This document shows positions 7,877 to 15,353 of a stretch of 64,000 nucleotides of DNA, in pieces. The stretch is taken from contig CAVSKV010000002.1 in NCBI GenBank assembly GCA_963728785.1, positions 1,116,001 to 1,180,000 of the forward strand. The letters are read 5' to 3'. The DNA comes from JAGWRI01 sp963728785. Its GTDB lineage: Bacteria; Gemmatimonadota; Gemmatimonadetes; Gemmatimonadales; Gemmatimonadaceae. The number at the start of each line of letters is the position of its first letter. Positions within the stretch are counted from its first letter, which is position 1. A program made the position numbers and the translations under genes. Under the pieces are notes generated by a model. It was not told where the DNA came from. It saw nothing but the letters and a program-made list of their open reading frames with translations, and searched no databases.

Positions 7877-8505
7877 GGTTGTTCCTCTCTCCACGCGAAG
7901 TACGAGTAGACGACCGACCCGAACGAGGCGCCCACGATGGCGCTCATGAGCACCACGAAGCCGGCACGCACCGGCAGGAAAATCGACAGCAGGCTAACGA
8001 GGCCGGCGGCAGTCATCAGGTAGCCGCCCACCCGATGCGTCTTGGTCCAAACGGTGTCACTGGACAGCGTCCACGGCGTGCGGATGCCGAACCACCAGTT
8101 GGACCGGGCGCGCGGCATGACATTGCCCATGAGCAGCAGCATGCCCCCGACCACGAACGGCATGAGCCGGTCGATCCGGATCGGCCAACCGAGCGCGGCG
8201 CCGACCACGGCCACGTGGATGGCCACCAGCAGCGTGACCACGGCGTTGACCACCAGGTCGTAGGTGCCCTGGAACTTGGCGTAGTTCGCCCCTCGCGGAT
8301 CAATGCGCGGCAGGCCGCGCATGAAGCCCCAGATGGCGAGCGCCATCACGGGCATGAGGAAAGCGCCGACCAGCCGGCTGCCGTAGCCATTGGGAGTTCC
8401 GTGCAGGTCCCAGTGCACGACCATGGGATCGGGCAGGTGGCGATACGCGAACAGCGAAAAGACGAAAGCCGCGGCCACGAGCAGCGCCGGATACCACCTA
8501 CGCAT
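7873..8505 (-). CDS. SdpI-like/DUF1648 integral membrane protein
   Basis: 210 aa from the ATG at 8505, with GGAGGAA directly upstream. The N-terminal part matches DUF1648 (LPDPMVVHWDLHGTPNGYGS) and the C-terminal part matches SdpI (NWWFGIRTPWTLSSDTVWTKTHRVGG). About six membrane helices are visible. In Bacillus subtilis SdpI gives immunity to the SdpC toxin and sequesters the repressor SdpR; most other bacteria have the SdpR-SdpI pair without the toxin, and the role there is unproven. The gene overlaps the regulator gene by 8 bases at its start and the hydrolase gene by 4 at its end. Confidence 0.9.
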   Translation of the reverse strand: MRRWYPALLVAAAFVFSLFAYRHLPDPMVVHWDLHGTPNGYGSRLVGAFLMPVMALAIWGFMRGLPRIDPRGANYAKFQGTYDLVVNAVVTLLVAIHVAVVGAALGWPIRIDRLMPFVVGGMLLLMGNVMPRARSNWWFGIRTPWTLSSDTVWTKTHRVGGYLMTAAGLVSLLSIFLPVRAGFVVLMSAIVGASFGSVVYSYFAWREEQP

Positions 8506-8770
8506 GCTTCCTCCCTGGACGAATCCAGTCGAGCAGCTGCTCGATGACGTCGTCGAACACGGTCGTGTTGAGTTCGTAGATGATCTGCTGGCCGTGGCGC
8601 TCGGATAGGATGAGGTCAGCATCGCGCAACACGCCCAGGTGCCGTGAGATCGTCGGCCAAGTGGACTCGAACTGTACGGCGATCTCCCCAGACGTGCGGG
8701 GGCCCTTGCGGAGAAGTTTGAGAATCTCGCGGCGCGTGGGATCGGCCAAGGCCTTGAACGCGGAGTCCAT
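8498..8770 (-). CDS. ArsR/SmtB-family repressor, SdpR-like
   Basis: 90 aa winged-helix regulator: KALADPTRREILKLLRKGPRTSGEIA, then the recognition helix region STWPTISRHLGVLRDADLI and the wing SERHGQQIIYEL. It has no Cys/His metal site of the ArsR or SmtB kind, as in SdpR-type members. It is the first gene of a three-gene overlapping operon and probably autoregulates it. The ATG lies six bases after a -10-like TACCTT, with no ribosome site, suggesting a leaderless transcript. Confidence 0.9.
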   Translation of the reverse strand: MDSAFKALADPTRREILKLLRKGPRTSGEIAVQFESTWPTISRHLGVLRDADLILSERHGQQIIYELNTTVFDDVIEQLLDWIRPGRKHA

Positions 8771-8776
8771 GGAGAT

Positions 8777-8804
8777 AAGGTAAGATACTTAGCTAATCAC
8801 GCAA
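8777..8804 (-). promoter_or_regulatory. Candidate promoter and operator of the sdpR-sdpI-hydrolase operon
   Basis: Minus-strand TTGCGT (8804-8799), a 16-bp spacer, then TACCTT (8782-8777), with the ATG six bases further on. The interrupted palindrome TAAG-ATA-CTTA (8781-8791) sits in the spacer and touches the -10, where an ArsR-type autorepressor would block polymerase. This is pattern-based. Confidence 0.35.
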
Positions 8805-8893
8805 GTAGTGGGACCGACCACCGGGGTCCGATGCCTCCGGCGCTGATCGGCCCCGGGCCCGCGCACGCCTGACCGCGGCTGCCGGGTCCGCCC

Positions 8894-9808
8894 CTATTCC
8901 AGACCCCGCAACAATTCCATCATTCGCACGTCCCAAGGATCGGCGCTCGGGTCCTCGTCGGCGATATCGGGGTACTCCTGCGGCGTCTCGAGGACGCACG
9001 GCACGGCGGCGCTTCGCTGGTCATGGAGCAGCCAGCGGAAGGGTTCCACCCCGATCTGCCCTTCCCCGATCAGCGCATGGCGGTCCTTGTTCGAGCCGAG
9101 GGCGCCCTCGCTGTCGTTGAGGTGGAAGAAGCCGGGCGGCTCGCCCGTGGCGTGCTCGAACCGATCGAGGACAGCCGCCTGGGCTGCGGGGTTCTCGTGG
9201 ATGGTGAACCCCGACGCGAACAGATGACACGTGTCGAGGCCGTAGCCGGTGCGATGGCGCAGGGACCGGGGCACCCGCTCGAGAATGCCGGCCACCTCGT
9301 CGGGGGTACGGCCCATGGTGCGGCCGGCGCCCGCCGTATTCTCGACGAGGAGCCGGGTGCCCCCGGCGGTGTGTTCGAGTGCGTAGGTGATGGCGGCAGC
9401 AATGCGCCCCAGAGCCGCCGCGCGGTCGTCGTCGGTGGCCGCGCCCGGGTGAAAGCAGACCGCGCCCACGCCGAGGGCGGTCGAACGTTCCAGCTCCTTG
9501 GCCAGGCCATCGCGGGCGCGCAGCCACTTGTCCGGATCGGGCGTGGCCGTGTTGAGCACGTAGGCGGCGTGGACCACGACGTGTTCAGGAGCAATCGCGG
9601 CATCGGCCAGCGCGGCGCGGAACCGTTCCACACGATCGGGTTTGATGGAGACCTTGTCGCCATAGTACTTGGGAATGGCGGTGAACACCTGCAGCGCCGT
9701 CATGTGGGCGCTCGCCGCGCGGCGCACGGCCATCTGGATCCCGCCGTTGGCGATCGTGTGCGCACCGATGAACCGCGCGAAGTGGATGGGAGTCGTCGGC
9801 TTGGTCAT
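8894..9808 (-). CDS. nfo: Endonuclease IV (AP endonuclease, Nfo family)
   Basis: About 304 aa TIM-barrel enzyme that cleaves DNA 5-prime to abasic sites in base-excision repair. Metal-ligand motifs are visible in order: VVHAAYVLN, CFHPGA, LLVENTAG (Glu), GYGLDTCHLF (Asp, His), FFHLNDSEG and RHALIGEGQIG. The ATG at 9808 (MTKPTTPIHFARFIGAH) is preferred because homology starts near RFIGAH; an in-frame GTG at 9832 is the alternative. It is divergent from the P5C dehydrogenase gene. The 3-prime gap to the sdpR promoter (8805-8893) holds nothing recognisable. Confidence 0.93.
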   Translation of the reverse strand: MTKPTTPIHFARFIGAHTIANGGIQMAVRRAASAHMTALQVFTAIPKYYGDKVSIKPDRVERFRAALADAAIAPEHVVVHAAYVLNTATPDPDKWLRARDGLAKELERSTALGVGAVCFHPGAATDDDRAAALGRIAAAITYALEHTAGGTRLLVENTAGAGRTMGRTPDEVAGILERVPRSLRHRTGYGLDTCHLFASGFTIHENPAAQAAVLDRFEHATGEPPGFFHLNDSEGALGSNKDRHALIGEGQIGVEPFRWLLHDQRSAAVPCVLETPQEYPDIADEDPSADPWDVRMMELLRGLE

Positions 9809-9861
9809 CTCGTCGTCGGTAATGTGGCCCACCGCGGCGGGGTTGGCGAGCCAGCCCCGCG

Positions 9862-9891
9862 TTGGTCACGCCCCTCGTCCCCGCCTATCTT
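9862..9891 (+). promoter_or_regulatory. Candidate promoter of the amino-acid catabolism cluster
   Basis: TTGGTC (9862-9867), an 18-bp spacer and TATCTT (9886-9891), about 55 bases before the ATG at 9948. The -35 is weak. Confidence 0.3.
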
Positions 9892-9947
9892 TCATTCGGC
9901 GTGTCCATTGCGCGCCCTCAGCACCTCGAACGACCCGAGATCAGCCC

Positions 9948-11606
9948 ATGTCTTCATCCGACCGCACGACCCCGATCGCGGCCTTCAACGGCACGCGACG
10001 CGTTCCCCCACCGGTCAACGAACCCGTGCGCGCCTACGCGCCGGGGTCGGCCGAACGGGCATCGCTCAAGGCGCGCCTGGCCGCGATGGCCGGCGAGCGC
10101 ATCGACATTCCACTCGTCATCGGCGGCACCGCCGTGCGCACCGGCGACACGGGGCGCGCGGTCATGCCGCACGATCACAAGCGCGTGCTCGGCGACTTCC
10201 ACCGAGCCGCGCCCGACCACGTTCGCCAGGCGATCGCCGCCGCCGGGACGGCGCACGCCGACTGGGCCAACTGGGCGTGGGAGGACCGTGCCGCGGTCTT
10301 CCTGCGCGCCGCCGAGCTGCTCACCACGACCTGGCGCGACACGGCCAACGCGGCCGCGATGCTCAACCAGTCCAAGACGGCATTCCAGGCCGAGATCGAC
10401 TCGGCGTGCGAACTGATCGACTTCTGGCGGTTCAATCCGCACTACGCGCAGGAACTGTACGACGAGCAGCCGCTGTCGAACCACACGATGTGGAATCAAC
10501 TCGACTACCGGCCGCTCGAAGGCTTCGTCTACGCCGTCACGCCGTTCAACTTCTCGTCGATCGCCGGCAACTTGCCCACCGCGCCGGCGCTCATGGGCAA
10601 CACCGTCGTGTGGAAGCCGGCGTCCACGGCCATGCTCTCGGCCCATTACATCCTCAAGGTTCTCGAGGCAGCCGGCTTGCCCCCGGGCGTGATCAATCTG
10701 GTAGCCGGCGATTCGGCCACGATCAGCGAAATCGCCCTGTCGCATCCCGACCTGGCCGGCGTGCACTTCACGGGCAGCACGATGGTGTTCAACAACATGT
10801 GGCAGACCATCGGCGCGAATATGTCGCACTTCCGCTCCTATCCGCGCATCGTGGGCGAAACGGGCGGCAAGGACTTCATCCTGGCGCACCCGTCGGCCGA
10901 GCCGCAGGCGCTGGCCGTGGCGATCGCCCGCGGCGCGTTCGAATACCAGGGACAGAAATGCTCGGCGGCCAGCCGCGTGTACGTGCCGCGCTCGCTCTGG
11001 CCCGAGGTGCGGGACCGTCTGGTGGCGATGATGCAGGACATGCGCATGGGCGACGTCCAGGACTTTCGCAATTTCATGGGCGCCGTGATCGACCAGAAAG
11101 CGTTCCGGAAGATCAGCGAGTACATCGCCGACGCCAAGCGCAACGCCACGATCGTGTCGGGCGGCAAGACCGACGACTCGGTGGGCTACTTCATCGAGCC
11201 AACGCTGGTGGAGACCACCGACCCGGGCTACCGCCTGTTGTGCGAGGAGATCTTCGGCCCCGTGGTGACCGCGTACGTGTATGACGATGCCAAGTGGGCC
11301 GAGACCCTTCAGGCAATCGACAAGACCTCGCCCTACGCACTCACTGGCGCGGTGTTCTCCACCGACCGCCGTGGGGTGCGCGAGGCCATGGCCACGCTGC
11401 GCAACAGCGCCGGTAACTTCTACGTCAACGACAAGCCCACCGGTGCAGTCGTGGGCCAGCAGCCGTTCGGCGGGGCGCGCGGTTCGGGCACCAACGACAA
11501 GGCGGGCTCCAAGCTGAACCTCGTGCGCTGGGTGAGCGCCCGGGCGATCAAGGAGACGTTCTCGCCGCCCACCGATTACAAGTATCCGTTCCTGGGCGCG
11601 GAGTAG
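9948..11606 (+). CDS. pruA: L-glutamate gamma-semialdehyde (1-pyrroline-5-carboxylate) dehydrogenase
   Basis: 552 aa, the size of stand-alone P5C dehydrogenases (about 540 aa). The aldehyde-dehydrogenase landmarks are E304 in VGETGGKDF and the catalytic C338 in GQKCSAASRVY. TPFNFSSIAGNLPTAPALMGN and FTGSTMVFNNMWQTIG are diagnostic of the P5C-dehydrogenase branch. It oxidises glutamate semialdehyde, from proline or ornithine, to glutamate with NAD. The start at 9948 is taken because the family N-terminus lies just after it; the ribosome site is weak. It is first in a plus-strand series with the ornithine cyclodeaminase-like gene 27 bases downstream, so the cluster may funnel ornithine or proline to glutamate. 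Confidence 0.93.
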   Translation: MSSSDRTTPIAAFNGTRRVPPPVNEPVRAYAPGSAERASLKARLAAMAGERIDIPLVIGGTAVRTGDTGRAVMPHDHKRVLGDFHRAAPDHVRQAIAAAGTAHADWANWAWEDRAAVFLRAAELLTTTWRDTANAAAMLNQSKTAFQAEIDSACELIDFWRFNPHYAQELYDEQPLSNHTMWNQLDYRPLEGFVYAVTPFNFSSIAGNLPTAPALMGNTVVWKPASTAMLSAHYILKVLEAAGLPPGVINLVAGDSATISEIALSHPDLAGVHFTGSTMVFNNMWQTIGANMSHFRSYPRIVGETGGKDFILAHPSAEPQALAVAIARGAFEYQGQKCSAASRVYVPRSLWPEVRDRLVAMMQDMRMGDVQDFRNFMGAVIDQKAFRKISEYIADAKRNATIVSGGKTDDSVGYFIEPTLVETTDPGYRLLCEEIFGPVVTAYVYDDAKWAETLQAIDKTSPYALTGAVFSTDRRGVREAMATLRNSAGNFYVNDKPTGAVVGQQPFGGARGSGTNDKAGSKLNLVRWVSARAIKETFSPPTDYKYPFLGAE

Positions 11607-11633
11607 GAACGGCACCGACCGGCCGGCAACCCC

Positions 11634-12632
11634 ATGCGCATTCTCGATCAGGAACAGGTCACGTCGCTGCTGCCCATGCGCGAGTGCATTCCGCTCATGG
11701 AAGACGCGCTCGCCTCGCTGTCGCGCGGCGAGGTGGTGCTCCCCCTGCGGCCCGTGCTCCACATTCCCCATACGCGCAACGTGTTCGCCATGATGCCGGC
11801 ATACTCGTCGGCACTGCCGGCGTTCGGCGTCAAGATGATCACGGTGTTTCCCGGCAACCACGGCAGCGATCTCGATTCGCACCAGGGCGCCGTGCTGCTC
11901 TTCGACGCGCACGACGGCCGGCTGCTCGCCATGCTCGATGCCTCGTCGATCACGGCCATTCGCACGGCGGCCGTGTCGGCGGTGGCGACAGCGCTCCTCG
12001 CCCGCCACGACTCCGCGACGCTGGCCCTGCTCGGCAGCGGGGTGCAGGCGCGCACGCATCTCGAGGCAATCGGCCTCGTACGGCCGATCACGCGGGTGCG
12101 CGTGTGGAGCCGTACGACGGCTCACGCTGCCGCCTTCGCCACCTGGGCCGGACGGGTTCACGGTACGAGCATCGAGGTGTGCGAATCGGCGGCCGACGCG
12201 GTGCGTGGCGCCGACATCGTCTGCACGGTGACCTCGGCCCGTGAACCCGTGCTGCGCGGCGAGTGGCTGGAACCCGGGATGCACGTGAATGCAGTGGGCG
12301 CCTCCCAGCCGGACGCCCGGGAACTCGATGGCATCGCGATGGCCCGGTCGCGCATCTTCGCCGACCGTCGCGAGTCGCTGCTCAAGGAGTCGGCCGACTT
12401 TCTCGTGCCGATGCGCGAGGGAATCATTTCGGAGCAGAGTGTGGTGGCCGAACTCGGGGAGATCCTCGCCGGCAAGGCGCGCGGCCGAGACTCCGCCGCC
12501 GAGATCACGCTCTTCGATTCGCTCGGCCTGGCGGTGGAAGACCTGGCGGCGGCATGCCACGTGTACGAGAGAGCCAAGCGCGAAAGCGTGGGTACCGAAG
12601 TCGCGTTGGGTGGCCTTCGCCCCACCGACTGA
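11634..12632 (+). CDS. Ornithine cyclodeaminase/mu-crystallin family protein
   Basis: 332 aa, the normal family length. The Rossmann motif LALLGSGVQARTHLEAI (about residue 127) binds NAD(P). GVKMITVFPGN, DASSITAIRTAAVSAVA and GMHVNAVGASQPDARELD are family signatures. Members include ornithine cyclodeaminase, alanine dehydrogenase, EutC of ectoine degradation and imine reductases, so the substrate is not certain. The neighbour upstream (P5C dehydrogenase) fits ornithine-to-proline chemistry. The neighbour downstream (threonine dehydratase-like) recalls the EutB/EutC pairing. It is cytosolic. Confidence 0.9.
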   Translation: MRILDQEQVTSLLPMRECIPLMEDALASLSRGEVVLPLRPVLHIPHTRNVFAMMPAYSSALPAFGVKMITVFPGNHGSDLDSHQGAVLLFDAHDGRLLAMLDASSITAIRTAAVSAVATALLARHDSATLALLGSGVQARTHLEAIGLVRPITRVRVWSRTTAHAAAFATWAGRVHGTSIEVCESAADAVRGADIVCTVTSAREPVLRGEWLEPGMHVNAVGASQPDARELDGIAMARSRIFADRRESLLKESADFLVPMREGIISEQSVVAELGEILAGKARGRDSAAEITLFDSLGLAVEDLAAACHVYERAKRESVGTEVALGGLRPTD

Positions 12633-12666
12633 GGCAAGCGACGCGAACCCCGGGCCCGCCCCTGGT

Positions 12667-12682
12667 GGGCCTCTGAAGGCCC
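12667..12682 (+). terminator. Weak hairpin after the ornithine cyclodeaminase-like gene
   Basis: GGGCCT, loop CTGA, AGGCCC, then TTGGG. A 6-bp stem without a real T tract; possibly an attenuator or RNA-stability hairpin. The remainder of 12633-12797 is GC-rich and featureless. Confidence 0.2.
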
Positions 12683-12797
12683 TTGGGCCGCCGTGCCTGC
12701 CGGGCAGTATCGATCGTCGCTGTTTCTGCCCTGGGGCGTCTGCCACGGGCCCGGGACGGGCCGCTGGACACACGCCCCGTCAGAGCGCTTACGTTCC

Positions 12798-13796
12798 GTG
12801 CCTAGACTTCAGCCGGAGCGCCTCCTGCACGAGCCTCGTCCGCCTCTGAAACCCATCCCCCTGGCCGATATCCGGGCGGCGCACGGCCGGATCGCCGGCG
12901 CCGCCGTCCGGACGCCGCTCCTGCGGCTCAACGCCGAGGTGCCCTCCGAGATCCATCTCAAACTCGAGACCCTCCAGCCCATCGGATCGTTCAAGATCCG
13001 GGGAGCGCTCAACGCAATGCGTCTGCTACGGGCGGAAACGCTCAGGGCCGGCGTTTACACCGCCAGCGCAGGGAACATGGCGCAGGGTGTCGCCTGGGTA
13101 GCCCGGGGACTGGGTGTCCCATGCCGAGTCATCGCCCCCGATCACGCCCCGCAGACAAAGCTCGACGCCATCGCCCGGCTCGGGGCCACGGTCGTCCTGG
13201 TGCCGTTCGCCGACTGGTGGCGCGCCATCGCCGATTTCGGGGTGCCGGGCGAGACCGGGACGTTCATCCATCCCGGTGCCGACCCCACCGTGATTGCCGG
13301 AAACGCCACGATCGGGCTCGAGATCGTGGAGGATCTGCCCGACGTCGACGCCATTCTGGTGCCCTTCGGCAGTGGCGGACTTGCCTGCGGCATCGCCTGC
13401 GCGGCGCGCGCGCTCCGTCCAGGCGTCCGGGTGTATGCCTGCGAGGTCGAGACGGCGGCCCCATTCGCGGCATCGCTCGCCGCGGGGCGGCCCATGGCCG
13501 TGGAGTACACGCCCACGTTCGTCGACGGCATAGGCGGTAAGACTGTGCTCGACCAGATCTGGCCGCTGGCGCGCGAGGTCCTGGCCGGTTCGATCGTCGT
13601 TTCCATACGCCAGGTCGCCGACGCCGTGCGCATGCTCGCCGAGCGGACGCGGGTGATTGCCGAAGGGGCGGGTGCCGCCCCGGTGGCGGCCGCGCTGGCG
13701 CACGATCTCGGGGTCAAGCGGGTGGCGTGCGTGGTGTCCGGCGGCAACATCGATGCCGTCAAGCTGGCCAAGATCCTGAACGGCCAAATTCCGTAG
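12798..13796 (+). CDS. Threonine dehydratase-like PLP enzyme (fold type II)
   Basis: About 332 aa from the GTG at 12798; the frame is open further upstream but that part is not family-like. The Schiff-base lysine is K66 in PIGSFKIRGALNAM. The substrate loop reads SAGNMAQGVA (residues 90-99), where most relatives have SAGNHAQG, and the phosphate-binding loop is FGSGGLACG. There is no C-terminal ACT domain, so it resembles catabolic threonine/serine dehydratases, serine racemases or EutB rather than biosynthetic IlvA. The His-to-Met change next to the substrate loop may alter specificity. It follows the ornithine cyclodeaminase-like gene by 165 bases. Confidence 0.87.
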   Translation: MPRLQPERLLHEPRPPLKPIPLADIRAAHGRIAGAAVRTPLLRLNAEVPSEIHLKLETLQPIGSFKIRGALNAMRLLRAETLRAGVYTASAGNMAQGVAWVARGLGVPCRVIAPDHAPQTKLDAIARLGATVVLVPFADWWRAIADFGVPGETGTFIHPGADPTVIAGNATIGLEIVEDLPDVDAILVPFGSGGLACGIACAARALRPGVRVYACEVETAAPFAASLAAGRPMAVEYTPTFVDGIGGKTVLDQIWPLAREVLAGSIVVSIRQVADAVRMLAERTRVIAEGAGAAPVAAALAHDLGVKRVACVVSGGNIDAVKLAKILNGQIP

Positions 13797-13839
13797 TTTC
13801 GCTGCCTGACTGCGTGACTCTCTGACTGCCCGACTCTCA
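13797..13839 (+). repeat. Degenerate CTGACTG/CCCGACT repeat leader before phzF-like gene
   Basis: The interval begins TTTCGCTGCC, runs through alternating TGACTG, GTGACTC and CTGACTG units, and ends CCCGACTCTCA, just before the start codon at 13852. A closely matching element precedes the MFS transporter gene (45313-45339, minus strand). Confidence 0.5.
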
Positions 13840-13851
13840 CCCGTCCAGCCC

Positions 13852-14763
13852 ATGCCCTCGGTTCCCTACGTCACCGCCGACGTCTTCACCGACCGCCGTT
13901 TCGGCGGCAACCAACTCGCCGTCTTCCCCGACGCCCGCGCAATCCCCTCCGCGCTGATGCTCGACATCACCCGGGAATTCAACTTCTCGGAAACGACTTT
14001 CGTGCTCCCGCCCGAGGACCCGCGCCACACGCGGCGTGTGCGCATCTTCACGCCGGAGCGCGAGATGCCCTTTGCCGGCCATCCCACGGTGGGCACGGCC
14101 CACGTCCTCGCTCACCTGGGCGAGGTGATGCTCACCGGCCCCGAGACGCGCATCGTGTTGGAGGAGGGTGTTGGCCCGGTGCCGGTGACGATTCGCGCAC
14201 AGGACGGGCGCCCGGTGTTCGCCCAGCTCTCGGTGGCCAAGCTGCCTGAGGTCGGGCCCCCACCTCCGCCCGCGGCGGCCCTGGCCGAGATCCTGTCGCT
14301 CGACGCCGGGGACATATTACAAGACACTTATCGGCCCGACGCGGTGTCTTGCGGGCTCCCCTTCCTGTTCGTGCCGGTCGTCGATCGCCGCGCCGTAGCC
14401 CGCGCCCGTGTCCGCCTCGAGGCGTGGGAGCGCACGCTCGCCGGCTACTGGACGCGCGAGATCTTCGTCTTCGCCCTCGACCCCGAACGGCCGGGGTCGG
14501 ACGTGCGCGCCCGCATGTTCGCGCCCGGCCTCAATGTGGCTGAAGACCCCGCCACCGGCAGCGCCTGTGCCGCGCTCGGTGGCTACCTCGGCATGCGCAG
14601 CGCATCAACGGACGGCACGCTGCGCTGGGTGGTGGAACAGGGGTTCGAGATGGGGCGCCCCAGCATCCTCGAGGTCGAGACCGACAAGGCTGGCGGCGCG
14701 ATCACCGGCGTCCGCGTGGGCGGCCGCAGCGTCGTCGTGTGCGAGGGCATGATGACGATCTAG
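13852..14763 (+). CDS. PhzF-family isomerase
   Basis: 303 aa, diaminopimelate-epimerase fold. Family marks: FTDRRFGGNQLAVF near the N-terminus, the catalytic glutamate E47 in FNFSETTFV, MPFAGHPTVGTAHVL, and EDPATGSACAALGGYL near the C-terminus. In phenazine producers PhzF isomerises DHHA, but there are no other phz genes here. Most PhzF-like proteins have unknown substrates and often sit with amino-acid metabolism genes, as here behind the dehydratase-like gene 55 bases upstream. It is cytosolic. Confidence 0.9.
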   Translation: MPSVPYVTADVFTDRRFGGNQLAVFPDARAIPSALMLDITREFNFSETTFVLPPEDPRHTRRVRIFTPEREMPFAGHPTVGTAHVLAHLGEVMLTGPETRIVLEEGVGPVPVTIRAQDGRPVFAQLSVAKLPEVGPPPPPAAALAEILSLDAGDILQDTYRPDAVSCGLPFLFVPVVDRRAVARARVRLEAWERTLAGYWTREIFVFALDPERPGSDVRARMFAPGLNVAEDPATGSACAALGGYLGMRSASTDGTLRWVVEQGFEMGRPSILEVETDKAGGAITGVRVGGRSVVVCEGMMTI

Positions 14764-14801
14764 GGCGCCGCCAACGGCCCGCAGCCGCGGGCGGCCGGCT
14801 G

Positions 14802-15287
14802 CTAGCTGTGGTGCCCGAGTGTCCACACGTACGCGGCGAGCGTCCGGATCTGCTCGTCGGTGTACTCGTGGCCGCCGCGCGGACGCATCGGGAACCGGTG
14901 CTCGGCGTGCTTGATCGAGTCCTTCGGGACCCCCGTCGTAATGAGTTGCACGATGGCGGCGTAGCTGCCGTCGACGTGCTCGTACTTGCCCGTCGTCAGA
15001 TCGGACCCGCCGCGGCCCGCTGTCCCGCCCTTGCCGTGGCACCCGTTGCAGTTGCGCGGCGCGTTGAACAGCGAATCGCCGGCCGCTACCATCTCGGCCG
15101 TCACACCGGCAGGGAGCGCGGCACCGCCCCCCTGCGCCGTCGCCACCACGACGGGAGCGGCGGCAGCCACAGGGGCCGGGGCCTGCGTCGCCGGAGTGCT
15201 GTGAGACCCGCCGCAGGCGAACAGCCCGGATGTGACGGCCGGGATGAACGCCAGGCGAACGAGGGAACGCACGGTCATGGACGACAT
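14802..15287 (-). CDS. Class I cytochrome c lipoprotein
   Basis: 161 aa from the ATG at 15287. A signal peptide ends in the lipobox LFAC (lipidated C25), followed by an Ala/Pro/Thr-rich flexible linker (about 30-65) and a single c-type heme domain. Heme is attached at CNGCH (residues 80-84), and the distal ligand is probably the Met in HRFPMRPRGG. This is a small electron carrier tethered to a membrane and facing the periplasm. An alternative start lies three codons downstream. It sits alone between convergent phzF and the GH38 gene on the same strand. Confidence 0.9.
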   Translation of the reverse strand: MSSMTVRSLVRLAFIPAVTSGLFACGGSHSTPATQAPAPVAAAAPVVVATAQGGGAALPAGVTAEMVAAGDSLFNAPRNCNGCHGKGGTAGRGGSDLTTGKYEHVDGSYAAIVQLITTGVPKDSIKHAEHRFPMRPRGGHEYTDEQIRTLAAYVWTLGHHS

Positions 15288-15353
15288 CCGTTGAGGTGAA
15301 TGCGGCACGTAAAGTTGTGGCCGGGCCAGGCCGCGGCAATCCCACCCGGTTCG

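Noticed and set aside
9954..12773. Very long open frame on the minus strand across the P5C dehydrogenase and ornithine cyclodeaminase genes
   Set aside because: It mirrors the codon pattern of the two real genes, is rich in His, Arg and Gly with no domain signature, and has no ribosome site. High G+C explains it.
13852..14763. Phenazine biosynthesis locus
   Set aside because: Only a PhzF-like gene is present; no phzA-E or phzG homologues are in the window.
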